Positions 11,835-24,204 of a stretch of 64,000 nt of DNA are shown piece by piece. Under the pieces are notes generated by a model. It ran no database searches. It had not been told where the DNA came from and saw nothing but the letters and a program-made list of their open reading frames with translations. Each line of letters starts with the position of its first letter. The stretch's first letter is position 1. Origin of the DNA: Molossus alvarezi (lineage: Eukaryota; Chordata; Mammalia; Chiroptera; Molossidae); contig CM073885.1 in NCBI GenBank assembly GCA_037176705.1, positions 165,406,290 through 165,470,289 on the forward strand, read 5' to 3'. The translations under genes were made by a program, and so were the position numbers.

Positions 11835-12350
11835 CGTGGCTCTTACTATGTCTCACACGCTCTTCTAAGCACTTTATTTCTTTTTCTTTTTTTTACTTTT
11901 TTTTTTATCCTCACCTGAGGACATTTTTGCATTTATCTTCAGACAGAGTGGGAGGGAGAGAGGAGGAAGAGAGAGAGAGAAACATCGACGTGAGAGAAAC
12001 ACATCGAGCGGCTGCCACCCACACGACCCCAACGAGGGCCGGGGACAAACTACAACCAAGGTACATGCCCTTAGTGGGAACTGAACCCGGGACTCTCTGG
12101 TCCGCGGGCCGATGCTCTAACCACTGAGCAAAACCGGACAGGGCTCTTCTAAGCACTTTACACAGTCACTTACTTAATCGTCATCACAGCCCTATGAGGA
12201 AAACAACATTATTATCAGTATTTTTTTTATTCTCATTTTGCAGCTGTGGCAGCTGAGAAAGGCTAAATTATTTGCACGAGGTCACACCGCTAGTACATGA
12301 CATGACTGAGATTTGACCCACATCTAATGTCCACGAGTTCTTAACCGCTG
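11835..12350 (-). mobile_element. MIR SINE split by a Ves insertion
   Basis: MIR arms on both sides of the SINE at 11880-12143. CTCTTCTAAGCACTTTA is present on the left and again on the right as the target duplication. The right arm continues with ATCGTCATCACAGCCCTATG. Confidence 0.78.
11880..12143 (-). mobile_element. Ves-type SINE, class A
   Basis: Reverse copy with ATCCTCACCTGAGGACATTT at the 3' end, a GA-rich centre, and a head ending GAGCAAAACCGGACAGGG. Confidence 0.92.
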
Positions 12351-13152
12351 CCTGGCCTCCCTGTACATGTTGCTTTATTACACACGAGTAAACCGTGTAG
12401 CAGAGACACACCGAGGGGATAATGCTACTGACACGGCCCCACTGCCTCTGTCACAGAACATGCAGATACACTCCCTGACCTTATGGGGAAATGTCTACAT
12501 CTGAGACGTTTTGTTAATTGTGATGAAAGATTTTCCAACTGTGCTGAATTTTCATAACTCTGTGCATAAAGAGTGAAACAGCGTCCAACCAAGACAGCTC
12601 CGGAGAGAAAAGACAGGGTCAGACACTAAGGAGAAGAGATGGAACAGCCAGAGTGAGGGGGCGAGCCGGAGGGCCAGTGTAGACAACAGACCAGTGTTCA
12701 GGTGAACGGGAGATTTCATTCATTCATTCGTGTGTACATTTATCCAGCAGATCAAGCCCTAACGACTTGTCTCAGCGTTAGGGATATAACGAGGACAAAT
12801 GGGCCAAGTGAAGGCTCACGAAGAGCTTGTCGTCTGGCAGGAGAAAACCATAGCAAACAAGGACACCAGTCCTCAGTCCTGCACTGCAAAGGGGGACCAG
12901 AAAGTGGGGAGCCGGGCTAGGCCTGCTGTATACCACTGACACACAAGAAATAAAACCCACAAGGGTACACAGGTGACACTGTAGCCCAGCGGGAACCTCC
13001 TTTTATGATGACAGAGTGACCTCTGAGACCTACATGCTTGCCAGTGTAAGGAAGGGAGCCCACCTTTTGGGGTCTGGGCCCTTACTCACTCTCCAAGGGC
13101 TGCGCACACTGCCCTGAGCGGGACATCCACTCGCCTGAATCCTTTACCTCGT
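12351..13152. other. unassigned, partly ancient repeat
   Basis: About 12715-12960 resembles the unnamed ancient dispersed repeat (TTCATTCATTCATTCGTGTG onward). The remainder is anonymous. Confidence 0.4.
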
Positions 13153-13166
13153 ATTTACGTTTTTTG

Positions 13167-13427
13167 TTTTGTTTTGTTTTTTATCCTCACCCAAGGACAT
13201 TTTTTCCATTTTTTTGTTGTTGTTGTTCAGATAGAGTGGGAGGGAGAGAGGGAGAGAGGGAGAGAAACATCGACGTGAAAGAAACACATCAAGTGGCTGC
13301 CACCCGCACGACCAACCAGGGCCGGGGACAAACTGCAACTGAGGTACGTGCCCTTAGCGGGAACTGAACGCGGGTCTCTCTGGACCGCAGGCCGACGCTC
13401 TAACCGCTGAGCCAAACCGGCCAGGGC
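13167..13427 (-). mobile_element. Ves-type SINE, class A
   Basis: Reverse copy with tail TTATCCTCACCCAAGGACAT. The target duplication is CGTATTTACGTTTT (left) against CGTATTTATGTTTT (right). Confidence 0.93.
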
Positions 13428-13616
13428 CGTATTTATGTTTTGCTGGTTCAGTAATAAAGCAAAGTGAAAGCAAGTTTAACGGGCTCCGGTTCCACATTCA
13501 TGCCAACTCAAGGACCTGAGTCGGCGCTGTGGGCAGGAGCATATGGGAAGGTATCCAATCCAAACTTGGGTGTCAAGGCTCAGTTCCCCAGAAGAAACAA
13601 AGTTTAAGAAGAAAAC

Positions 13617-13640
13617 CAAAAAAAAAAAAAAAAAAAAAAA
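13617..13640 (+). repeat. (A)n tract
   Basis: About 24 A residues with no recognisable retroelement immediately before it. Confidence 0.8.
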
Positions 13641-14007
13641 GCAGCAGTTAATCAGGTAAGGCAAGAGAAAGAGGTGGAGGGGTGAAGACTGAGAAAAAGT
13701 GAACAGGGAGTGTACAAGCCAGAAGCGGGGAGGGGAGAGAAAGGAAGGATGAAAGAAAGTCTGTCTGTATCAGCAGGTAGAGTACCAGGTGGGGGACACT
13801 GCAGAACCGTATCATGAGGAGTCTTATAAGCAAGACAAGGTAAATAATTAGACTTTCTTCCATGGGAAAGGACAAGTAATTGAAAGTCTTAGTTATGGTA
13901 GTGACCCAATGAGATATGTATTTTAGGATGTACACCCTGGCTTCAGGGAGGAGCACAGACTGGGGGGAGGGTTTGAATAAAGGTGGTGTGGTCAATCAGG
14001 AGAACAG
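13641..14007 (+). repeat. ancient mammalian dispersed repeat fragment
   Basis: GAGTCTTATAAGCAAGACAAGG and GTGACCCAATGAGATATG resemble a mid-portion of the unnamed ancient repeat. Its continuation may be at about 15620-15790. Confidence 0.4.
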
Positions 14008-14094
14008 GGCAGGGACCCAGTGCTGTAGTTGGTCTCCAAAGATGGCCACATCAATTCCTTCTCTCCCTAGACACATGTTACTCCTCATCAAAAC

Positions 14095-14629
14095 TGAAAC
14101 AAACTTGCCTGGCCAGTGTGGCTCAGTGGCTTGAGCATCATCCAGTGGACGGAGAGGTCGTGGTTCGATTCCTGGTCAGGGCACGTGCCTGGGTTTCAGG
14201 CTCGATCCCCAGTAGGGGGTGTGCAGGAGGCAACCGATCAATGTTTCTCTCATATTGATGTTTCTAGCTCTCCCTTTCTCTCTAAAAAATAAATAAAAAC
14301 ATTTTTTAAAAAGGAGAAACAAAGTCACAGATACAGAGAATAAACAGATAATGCAGATGACAGCGGGGTTGGGAGGATGGGTGAAAAGGGGGAAGGAATT
14401 AAGACCTACAAACTGGTTGTTACAAAATAGTCATGGGGATGTCAAGTACAGCACAGGAATATAGTCACTGACGCTGTAATAACCATGTGTGGTGTGAGGT
14501 GGGTACCAGACTTATCAGGGAGATCAGCTTGTGAGTTATATAAATGTCTGATCACCGTGCTCTACACCTGCAAATAATAGAATATTATATGTCAACTGTA
14601 ATTAAAAATGAAAAAGGTTTTCAAAAACA
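14095..14629 (+). mobile_element. 5'-truncated L1 3' end
   Basis: GGGTGAAAAGGGGGAAGGAA, GTACAGCACAGGAATATAGT and a CAACTGTAATTAAAAATG end mark an L1 3' UTR. It is itself interrupted by the SINE at 14107-14312 and flanked by the GTTACTCCTCA duplication of its LTR host. Confidence 0.8.
14107..14312 (+). mobile_element. Ves-type SINE, class B variant
   Basis: Head CTGGCCAGTGTGGCTCAGTG, body with GCAGGAGGCAACCGATCAAT, AT-rich tail. GAAACAAACTTG and GAAACAAAGTCA on either side look like the target duplication. Confidence 0.85.
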
Positions 14630-15095
14630 AGTGTTACTCCTCACATCAACTAGCACAGTTTAAACTCTTCCCCCAGAATGGGGCCAACTGCACGACTACT
14701 CCGAGCGAAGGGCACAGAACCGCTGTTCTCAGGCTTCTGAAGCTCGATCATAAAAAGCCTCGGGGCTTCTGCCAGGCTCTCTTGAAATATTCACTCTTTG
14801 GACGCTGCCTCAGAGAACCCAGCCACCCTACTGTGCGAAGCTCAAGCCCCACGCGGAACTTTGAGAAGACGCCCCGATGGCAGCCCCAGGAGGGCAATGC
14901 CAGCCGGCAGCGGCGCCAGTGAGCCGGGCGCTGACGCCTGTCCCTCCGGACTGCCCCTGGATGAACGTCCCCAGTTCAGAGCCCCTCAGCTAAGGCCCGT
15001 CAGCCCCCGAAACTGTGAATGAATATTAAATCATTGCTGTGAGCCAAGTTTTGGGACAGTTTATTATGCAGAACACCAATTAAGAGATATTTAGA

Positions 15096-15169
15096 TGAGA
15101 GTTAATAGATAGAGCAGCTATGTCAGGTAGGTCTCTCCCGGGAAAAAACTAATAGTCTACCTACCTATC

Positions 15170-15213
<44 letters not shown>

Positions 15214-15606
15214 CCTACCTACCTACCTACCTACCTACCTACCTACCTACATTCCTATCTATCTATCTAATCTAAAGACACTTATTTTAAGGAATTGGTC
15301 CACATAACTGTGGGGCCGGCAAGTCTAGAACCGGTGAGGCAGGGAGGCAGGCTGGCAACTCAGGCAGAAGTTGATGCTGCCGTCTTGAAGTAGAATTTCC
15401 TCTCTTCTGGAAACCTCCATTTTTGTTCGTGAGGATAGCTGTTAGCTGACTGGATGCGGTTCACCCACATTATCAAGGGCAGTCTCTTTTGCTCAAAGTC
15501 AACCACATCTACGGCTGTCCCTTCACAGCAACACCCGAATTAGCATGTGATTAAATAACTTAGGTCTCCAGCCTCGTCACACAGACACACAAACTTAACC
15601 ATCACA
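15096..15606 (-). mobile_element. ERVL/MLT2-like LTR
   Basis: Reverse of the LTR type at 4424: TTATTTTAAGGAATTGGTCC, then TGGATGCGGTTCACCCACAT, TTGCTCAAAGTCAACC and CTTAACCATCACAG. It contains the TATC microsatellite. Confidence 0.7.
15156..15269. repeat. (TATC)n/(TACC)n microsatellite
   Basis: Blocks of TATC and then TACC units inside the LTR, with a short return to TATC at the end. Confidence 0.95.
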
Positions 15607-15960
15607 GTAACTTAGACTAGAGTAGTGGTGGGGGACAGAGAAAAGCAGATAGATTTGGTAGATGTTTAGAATGCGAAACTGCTGAAGTTTGGTGACTGAC
15701 TGGAACTGGGCACTGAAGGAGATGTCAAGGGTCACATCCAGGTTTCTGCTCCTGGCCACTGGGCGAGGGTGGTGCCTTCTCTGACACAAGAAAGGAATGG
15801 CCCCTTCATAATGAAGTGGTGACCTGTTACAGTTTCAATTCATGTAGGGAAAAGGGGATCACTGCAGCAGTAGAACTAATGTAGAAGTTAGGTTGTGAAA
15901 AGGCGAGGCTGTGGAGCCTGTGAAAATAGGAGTGCTGTCCGGCCACCTGGCTGGCTGCAG
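15607..15960 (+). repeat. ancient dispersed repeat fragment
   Basis: GGAGATGTCAAGGGTCACAT and CTGGCCACTGGGCGAGGGTG resemble the distal part of the unnamed ancient repeat. Confidence 0.4.
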
Positions 15961-18190
15961 GTGCTGTTCGGAAGGAGCACGGAGCTCTGACGGGCCTGAG
16001 CCCTCAAGGCCCCTCCTGGCGCTCCAGCTGCACGAACAGGCCCTGCCTTTTTGAAGTTGTTAAGTTAAAATCAGTTGTGCATTACATAAGTGTGGAAAAC
16101 ACAAGTTCTAAAAATACAAAATCAACTGTTAAGATGAATACTAAGATTTCCGAATATATTTTACTTTGCAAATAAAAAAAAAAAAAGAATCCAGGTCACT
16201 GCCATTATCGTTCAGTGTGTGAAGAGAATGCACAGAAGTCATTAATACCAAATCTTTGCTGGCAGAGTTTATATTTCTCCTTAGTTAGACATTTTGAAGG
16301 GGAGGAAAGGAGAAGAGTAAGAAACTATATTTTTCCCACACTTTGCCTGGCAACATATTTAAGATCCTGAATTAATACTCTGAACCCTACGAAAACAGAC
16401 TTTCATCACTGCGATGCTGAATCAATCTTATGCCTAATTGCACCAACACGCCACTCTGTGAAGCATTTCCTAAGGGAAATGTTTCCAGTGTATTCTGTGT
16501 TTACACCCCTTTCTTTTATAAAGGGTCTCATTATTTCACAATCCTTAACTTACCAAACCAAAGCTTACTTGTATTTTTCAGTAGAAAGCGATTCGTACGT
16601 ATACGAAGGGCTCCGTCTGTGCTAAGGATGGGTCTCTGTCCGGCACAGATGGAAAGGCAGACAGGAGGCCAGCTCTGCTCACATTAATTTAATGAGCCTG
16701 GTTTACGTGCACAAATGGGCCCTGAGTGCTCCTGGAAACTACTCCGGGCCAGCTGCATCCCAGGCACTGCTCCAGGACATCTCTCAAGGCTCGCTGTGGA
16801 ATTCATCTTCTTTTGCTTTTTGGCTTCAGCCCCAAATCCAGCTTCTGCTTCTGCCTGGACTCTAGGAACTGTGCAATCCTTTTCCCGCCTTTGGCCTCTG
16901 GCTCCCTCCAAATGGGACTTTTCATTTCTGGCCTCAGGCTTTGCCCCACAGATAAAAATGATCTGGTCCCTCCCTGAGCTGCCAGCCCTTACCTGGGACA
17001 GGGGTGGGGTGCTAAATAATCTGAAGAAAGGGCGGGATGTGAATCTCTTTGCTCCATCTATAATCATATTGATTACCCTTCAGGCTACTCCAAGTCATTC
17101 CACCTTGGACCTCAGAGCATGTTGCCAAACCCGATTTGCCCAGCCATCTTGAAAGGGGGAGGGTGGGGGGCTGGGCTAGAGACGAGCCACAGATTGCTCA
17201 GATAAAGGGAAGTCCTTTTCTCCTGCAAAGGATATACAGGAAGACTGTAGCCTGGAAAGTTGAAGCTTAATATTTTCTGTTCTCTGCGACCTATTTTCCA
17301 ACCAGAAGAGATCAAAGAAAGTTCAAACAAAACAAACTCAATAGGAAGTACTGGTCCTTATCAAACGCATAGGATAATTCACAAGAAATGCACCACAAAA
17401 GCCAAACCGGGGCTTAGAGATGTTTACATGCCTCCCCAGGCAGAGGATTGGAACTGAACTGATTACAGCGTTATTGCTACTCGGGAACTTGCTTTGTTTA
17501 TTAACAATGCCTAGAGTTTAAACTAGTTTTAGTAAAATATTAATTGTAGCTTAAGAAAATAATATTAAATGGAACATAATAATAGCAATAGTTTACTGAG
17601 ACTTTAACATATAACAGACTGTGCCCTGAACATTTAAATATTGAGTATTCATTAAAAACTCGAGGAGGAAGTATCATCTCCATTTTACTAATAGAGACTA
17701 AGTGGGTGAAGTGACTTTTGCCTCAGAATAATAATGATGATGCTACAAATAACAACTGCCCAAATGCTTCTTGTCAAAGGTAAAATGGTGCCTTTAAGAT
17801 GTTCTAGTAGGAACTCAGTCACTCATGGGGGAGACTAAGTTTAAAATGAAATCAACGACTATGGAAAACAAATAAGAAAGGTCAATAATAAGATGCATGG
17901 AGCCAACCTGAGGCTGAGCTTATGCTCCTGAGCAGAAACCTGACTACGCTTTCCAACCCCTTGTTCTTATACTGAGCCTTGACCCATTTTTAGAACCATC
18001 GAGCAAAATTCTGGGTTCCTTCTGATGAAAATATTTTTCCATCATTATTTTGCACTGTTTAAACTAGATGGATCACAGATTGCCCAGGTCTTCAATGACT
18101 CACACACACAGTGAAAAGTCATCCTGTGATCAGTGTGATGAAGAAGAATACCATTCCAGGACAGCAGCAGGGGCTTGACCAGGTTGTCCA
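15961..18190. other. mostly anonymous intron; MIR trace
   Basis: A diverged minus-strand MIR is likely at about 17615-17735. The GC-richer block 16690-17160 shows overlapping short frames on both strands but no splice-bounded exon or homology I recognise. Confidence 0.45.
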
Positions 18191-18900
18191 GGGACAGCGT
18201 TCCTGAAGAAGGGGTGACTGATTTGGGAACTGAAAGATTAGTGCACATTAACTAGGAGAGGCTGGGGAGGCAGGGTCAGTGTTGTCTGTGCTCTGCAGCT
18301 GACGGAAGTACAGCACACTTGATGAAGTACGAGACCGACATGGGTGGAGCAAAAGGAGCCAGAGGAGCCTGGTGTGTTCGGAGAATTCAGTAGTGGACAG
18401 GCAACAGAGGGCTTGAGAGAGTTCAGTTTTGGTTTTAATGCAATAAAAAAAAAATATTCCAAATTGGTTGGGGTGGAGATTGCAGTGATGGACATGAGTT
18501 GTAACCACAGGCTGTAGTCCAGTTTCCATTTTTTAAAAATTCCACCTGGCTGTGGTGTGGAGAATGGATGGAGATGACACCAACATGGAGCATGGTGACC
18601 AGGGTGCAGGTCACCACAACAACCCAAAGGAGAGGTAAGGATAAAGCAAATTCCAGCAACCATAGTCAGTCATGGACGCCACCTATGTGGCAGCAGAGAG
18701 TCCCATCTTCTAGACAGAGACTTCTAACATACAAACAGGACTTGAGGATGGATTGATGGTGGGCATGAGGAAGAAGGAGCTGAAAGGTCAGATGGAGTGA
18801 TTTGCAAACCAAGTGTGAAAATCTTTCAAGCGACGGGGAGTGGTCTATAAATTCAAAGCCCTGATAAGAGTGAGAGGTGGAGCTAAATAGGAATGGAAGG
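18191..18900 (+). repeat. ancient dispersed repeat
   Basis: AGGAGCCTGGTGTGTTCGGAGA, GAGGGCTTGAGAGAGTTCAG and GGCTGTGGTGTGGAGAATGG are motifs of the unnamed repeat, heavily diverged. Confidence 0.5.
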
Positions 18901-19165
18901 TATCTTCTGGATTTAGCGATGTCGGTCACTGCCGCCCTCCAGCGAACTGTTGTGGTTAAAGAAGCGGGTGGAAGGTGAGAACAAACACAGACGACTTCTC
19001 CCAGGATCTGGCTATGGGGTGGAAGAGAAAGAGCCGCACAAGAAGTGAAATGAAAAATGAAATCAGATGACAAGTTAAAATACTGAGATTTTAGAATTAA
19101 TTGGTTCACAGTGAATGTATATTTCAAACTGAAGGAACAGTTTGTTACTAAGAATATAAATGATG
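18901..19165. other. unassigned intronic sequence
   Basis: Nothing recognised. Confidence 0.4.
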
Positions 19166-19349
19166 GCCCTGGCCGGTTTGGCTCAGCGGTTAGAGCGTCG
19201 GCCTGCGGACCAGAGAGACCCGGGTTCGGCTCCCGCTAAGGGCATGTACCTCGGTTGCAGTTTGTCCCCGGCCCCGGTTGAGGTCGTGTGGGTGGCAGCC
19301 ACTCGATGTGTCTCTCTCTTGCCCCCTCTCTTCCTCCTCCCTCCCTCCA
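19166..19349 (+). mobile_element. Ves SINE, class A, left monomer of a dimer
   Basis: Complete class A head and body up to a CCTCCTCCCTCCCTCC stretch, where it runs directly into a second monomer without its own tail. Confidence 0.88.
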
Positions 19350-19579
19350 GCAGTTAGAGTGTCGGCCCATGGACCAAAGAGTCACGGGTTCAATTCCGGT
19401 CAAGGGCATGTACTTTGGTTGCAGTTCGGTCTCCAGCCCTGGTGGGGGTTGTGCAGGAGACAACCAGTCAATGTGTCTCTCTCACACCAATATCTCTCTC
19501 TCTCTCTCTCTCTCTCCCTCCTTCCCTCCCACTCTATCTGAAGATAAATGGAAAAAACATCCTCGGATAAGGATTAAAA

Positions 19580-19628
<49 letters not shown>

Positions 19629-19632
19629 AAAA
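19350..19632 (+). mobile_element. Ves SINE, class A, right monomer of a dimer
   Basis: Starts inside the head (AGCAGTTAGAGTGTCGGCCC), is of a more diverged subtype (CGGTCAAGGGCATG), and ends CATCCTCGGATAAGGATT plus an (AAAT)n tail at about 19575-19630. Confidence 0.88.
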
Positions 19633-20448
19633 ATAAAATACAGCCATGCAAGCGATCGAACTAGCCACCTAGAGCATTGGGGAAAACTCCAGCAACTCTG
19701 GGGGTTTCTGTTATCAGTGTGTGTGACTGTTGGGCTGGCATCAGTGAAATGTAGGATGGGACATTGATAGTTATCCCTGGCACAGGTTAATTTAAGACAC
19801 TAATCACACAGAGACGTTTCATCTTCAGCTTCCTGGCTCTCTCACAAAATTAGGAAGGCTGATGGCCATATATTCAGAATTTGGAAGTCAGACTTCGGTG
19901 ATTATCCTTAATGAATCCAGTTAGAACAGAAAAGCCATCGGTCATTCACATCTTAATATAAATTAGTACATCCCATGTCAGTGGAGATCTGGCACAGAAA
20001 ACTGGAATTCTGAGGCAGGATGAGAAAGAAAACATTTCAGAACATGGAAAGGACGTTATGTGGTGTTCCTGGTCCTTGGCGGCATTGACTGAGAAGAGAG
20101 GCGAAGAAGCTGGGCATTTACAGAAAATCAGAAAAGGCAGGTGGGGGGGGCAGCCAGGCACCTGCCTCCTGAGATATATGTGAAATATAAAATAAATGAA
20201 TAATCATTCACATACTTTGCACATTTGCTAAATGTCTATATCTCAACCCACCCAAAGTTCTGCCTCATAACTTGGCAGTCACAGAAAAGTCCAGGAGGGT
20301 ATGTGATTCACCATTCAGTATGGAATCCGTACAAGATTTCAGGCTAAGGAAGAGAATGAATAAAGACCAAATTCAGTCTGCAACTCAGATGACTGAGTTT
20401 TCCCCTCGTTGGCTAATATGTGTGCACTGATATTTTTAAGTTAATAAA
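19633..20448. other. unassigned intronic sequence
   Basis: No element recognised. Confidence 0.45.
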
Positions 20449-20462
20449 AGATCAGCCCAGCC

Positions 20463-20732
20463 CCGGACGGTTTTGCTCAGTGGTTAGAGCGTCGACCTGC
20501 GGTCCAGAGAGAACCAGGTTCAGTTCCCGCTAAGGGCGTGTACCTCGGTTGCAGTTTGTCCCCGGCCCTGGTTGAGTTGTGCAGGTGGGAGCCACTCGAT
20601 GTGTCTCTTTCACATCAATGTTTCTCTCTCTCTCTCTTCCTCTCTCTCCCTCCTACTCTATCTAAACAAAAAATGGAAAAATATCCTCAGGTGAGGATAA
20701 AAAAAAGTAAAAAATAAATAATAATAATAAAA
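20463..20732 (+). mobile_element. Ves-type SINE, class A
   Basis: Complete copy with tail ATCCTCAGGTGAGGATAAAA. The target duplication AAAGATCAGCCCA flanks it (20449 on the left, 20732 on the right). Confidence 0.93.
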
Positions 20733-20808
20733 AGATCAGCCCATGTATTTGAGTAAAATGTAAAAATTAAACCAAGGTAAAATAAAATAGAAAAGAACAT
20801 GATTGTCA

Positions 20809-21035
20809 CCCTGGCCAGTTTCTCAGTGGTTAGAGCATTGTCCCAAGGACCAAAGAGTCGCGGGTTCGACTCCGGTCAAGGGCATGTACCTCGGTTGCGG
20901 TTCAGTCCCCAGCCCTGGTCGGGGTTATGCGGGAGGCAGCCAATCGATGTGTCTCACATCAATGCTTCTCTCCCTCTCTCCCTCTCTGACTGAAGATAAC
21001 TGGAAAAATATCCTCAGGTGAGGATTAAGAAAAAA
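20809..21035 (+). mobile_element. Ves-type SINE, class A (older subtype)
   Basis: Perfect 18-bp target duplication AAAAGAACATGATTGTCA at 20791-20808 and 21036-21053. The head lacks three bases around TGGC (CCAGTTTCTCAGTGG). Confidence 0.95.
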
Positions 21036-21053
21036 AAAAGAACATGATTGTCA

Positions 21054-23085
21054 AAGCAAGGGACTGGAGGCAATTGACATGTAAATTCAGAAGTAAAGGA
21101 GGATTGTTGAAAGTGGAAACACTCTATATGCTGAGACTTTGGACCAGTGTTTAAACCCTGTAAGGTAACAATGAAGAAAAAGCAGGCAACACAATAAGGA
21201 ACAGAGGGTTTGAAAGGCAGTGCAGACTAGAAGGAGGCTTATCTGACATGGGAGAATAAAGCAATATAGTTAATATTGCATACAATGTGGGAGATACGTT
21301 TTGAAATAAAATTTAGAAGATCAGTAAATCCCATGTGGGTTTGATGCATTTTTATGGTGAACTTTATACACTGAAGACTAAGAGAGGTATCAGTCTGTAA
21401 ATATATGAGAGCCAGTTTCTAGGATTAAATACGGCAGGCATGGTGGCATGGCATGGTTTTTGTTGCTTTTCTAAGTACACAGGCATGCAGTATGGCAGGA
21501 CAAATAGATGAGATGGCAGAATATTAACAGTGAAAAATGGTCTGGATGCAGGGGAAACGAGGAAAATACGCTTCTTTAGTCTGACAACTGACCCAAAACA
21601 CCCATCATAAAGTGCACCCATCTTAAATTAAATATATATATGTATTTATTTGCACCATCATCATGGTCACCCTATATGAATCATAAATAGCTAATATTTA
21701 AAGGGTCTGAGGAGTAGGGGAAATCTGCTCAGAAAAATAAACATGATCTTATAAAAAATCAAGTGAACCACCTAATACAGATGATTTTTGCTTCTCTCCA
21801 AGAAATCTGTCCTATAAAATAAAATGCCTGAGACATAACAGTGTTCAATAAGTGTTGACTGAATAAAAAAAGAAAAAGCGTAATCTCACAAAATGCTAAC
21901 CCAAATCAAACTATGACTTTTGCTTTTGAAGAGATATATCAGAATACTGTTGGTTAAACAAAGTTTGGTTGGTCAATTCTGATTCTCAAAAAATATTAAC
22001 TTATTAATCTGTTTACTTGCAGAATTTGTATCCTTTCGCACAGCTAAATCATTAAATGTCACTGTTTTAATCAAATCAATGTCATGTAATAAAAATTAAC
22101 ATACGTGATACAGAATATAAGTATGTTTTGTTTGTATTATATATTTTTTAAAGAGCTCAAATAGAAATGAAAGAAACACACGGGCTGTTACTTTAGAAAT
22201 ATCCATGAATCTACAAATACAGCATTGAAATTTTTTCCTATATATCGAACACAACAAAAAACACAAAGGAATCACTTTCGAGAAAGTGTAATCTAATCAA
22301 ACCTGAGGGGATAATTCAAGATTTAACAAAACTGCTACCATGTGATAATTATCTGTAACAAAGTAATCAGGCACAAAACACCGGTATTACAAAGTAATTT
22401 GAAAGGCATCTCATGCATGAGTCTTAAAATACACGTGTGCGTTTACATACTAGCATTGTTTTCTGCCACTGTTTTCACTAAATACGTGACTGATGATAGT
22501 CAGTCATTTTGGATTCAAACTGACATGTATGAAGCATGGGGACATCTAAACAAATCAAGTGGTCCTGAGGGTCCAAAAGAGAATAAAAACCAGACGAATG
22601 GTAAGAGCACTTCCAGGAAATGGTGCCAGTAAATGAAAATGAAGCCCTGTTGCCTGTGTGCCTGTTAGTTTTCAGTAATTGATTACACAAATGAACACAT
22701 TTCTGTTAAGTTAGAAAACAATTCATGAAAGCTAATGCAGTAATTACTGTGTAAGTTACCTAGGGGATCTAAGACTAATTATTGAAGCTCAAAAATCTTC
22801 TGCTTAGATAAAAACCTGCTTACCGGACCTTTCCAGAGCTTTACAAGTTTTCAAGGTGAAATAGAAGTGAGAAAGAAAAGTGAAGGGCATCACATATCAT
22901 ATTTAATTTAAATTTAAACAACTCTATGGAATTCTCAAATACCTGAATTCAAGCAAATGATTATCCACCAGTTTGTAAAAGTGAGAGGAAGAGAATGTGA
23001 AGAGTAATAATTTTTTTAACTGTAGGGGGGTCAAGAGGTAAAAAAGAAAAAGAAAAGAAACACAAATGGCTAATAAACACATGCA
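21054..23085. other. 2-kb AT-rich intron, nothing recognised
   Basis: No transposable element, exon or RNA gene that I can support. Confidence 0.5.
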
Positions 23086-23098
23086 AAGATGTTAAATG

Positions 23099-23345
23099 TG
23101 CCCTGGCTGGTTTGGTGCAGCGGTTAAGAGTATCGGCCTACGGACCAGAGAGTCCTGGGTTCGGTTCCCGCTAAGGGCACGTACCTCAGTTGTGGTTCGT
23201 CCCCGGCCCCAGTTGGAGTACTGTGGGTGGCAGCCAGTCGATGTGTCTCTCTCACATGGATGTTTTTCTCTCTCTCTCCCTCCCTCTCTCCCTCCCGCTC
23301 TATCTGAAGATAAATGCAAAAATGTCCTCAGGTGAGGATAAAAAT
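23099..23345 (+). mobile_element. Ves-type SINE, class A
   Basis: Complete copy with tail GTCCTCAGGTGAGGATAAAA. Flanks GATGTTAAATGT and TATGCTAAATGT are the probable target duplication. Confidence 0.92.
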
Positions 23346-23943
23346 TGAAAAATATGCTAAATGTTATTAGTTGTCAGAGATATCGAAATTGAAAATACCA
23401 TGAAAATACCATGAGATAGCAGTCAGGCTTGAATTCAAAGGTCTGACAACATCAAGTGGTGGTGAGGGTGGAATCTGTATACACTGTTTCCTGGAGTGCA
23501 AAATGTTACACTTACTTTGGAAAAGAATTTGGCAGTTTCTTATAAAGTTAAATATACAAACACCCTATTCAAAATTGCTTGAACTGAAATCCAGGTAGAT
23601 TTTTTTCATCAACTATTCTATGTATATCAGCTTGTGTTTAAGGGGGAAAAAACTGAAATAGAATCAATTATGATTTTAAAAACAGAGGCCGTGCACCTCA
23701 ACATTCTTAACTTTGTACAACTATATGGAAATGAAATTAAATGACAAGGAAAAATGGTGTGGGGGAGGTAGCACATCTTCAACTCTTACATAAATCCCTC
23801 TTTAACTGGGTTCAACTAAGATCCGCAGAAACACCAACTCATTACTGATACAGAAAGTCCCGAGTTTATGGAGGGATGAATCGGAAGGAGGGCCACCCTA
23901 ACCCTATGATAACCGTGCTTACTGGGAACGCGAAACACGCAAT
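23346..23943. other. unassigned intronic sequence
   Basis: A diverged L1-like stretch is possible at about 23370-23600 (GAGGGTGGAATCTGTATACA). It is not firm enough to name. Confidence 0.35.
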
Positions 23944-23957
23944 GAAATCTCCAAGTA

Positions 23958-24190
23958 GCCCTGGCCGGTTTGGCTCAGCGGTTAGAGCGTCGGCCTGCGG
24001 TCCGGAGAGACCCGGGTTCAGTTTCCGCTAAGGGCACGTACTTCGGTTGCAGTTTGTCCCCGGCCCTGGTTGGTCGTGTGGGTGGCAGCCACTCGATGTG
24101 TCCCTTCACGTCGATGTTTCTCTCTCTCTCTCCCTTCCTCTCTCTCCCTCCCACTCTATCTGTACAAAAAAAAAAAAAAATTGGAAAAAA
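23958..24190 (+). mobile_element. Ves-type SINE, class A (short tail)
   Basis: A young copy with perfect 14-bp target duplication GAAATCTCCAAGTA (23944-23957 and 24191-24204). It ends CTATCTGTACA, an A run and TTGGAAAAAA without the final GTCCTCGGGTGAGGAT module. Confidence 0.95.
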
Positions 24191-24204
24191 GAAATCTCCA
24201 AGTA

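Larger units (their letters stand above)
14008..15095 (+). mobile_element. MLT1-type LTR, interrupted by an L1 fragment and a SINE
   Basis: Left part 14008-14094 (TGGTCTCCAAAGATGGCCAC) and right part 14630-15095, which ends GAGCCAAGTTTTGGGACAGT, TTATTATGCAG. The duplication GTTACTCCTCA (14078 and 14633) marks the L1 insertion. Confidence 0.55.

Noticed and set aside
16684..17152. Overlapping frames of 127-145 codons on both strands
   Set aside because: No splice borders, no coherent homology and proline/serine-rich shadows on both strands, so chance frames in a GC-richer patch.
19166..19240. tRNA gene candidates in SINE heads
   Set aside because: A- and B-box-like motifs exist, but the heads do not fold into a full tRNA, are followed by SINE bodies and recur dozens of times. 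The same holds for classes B and C.
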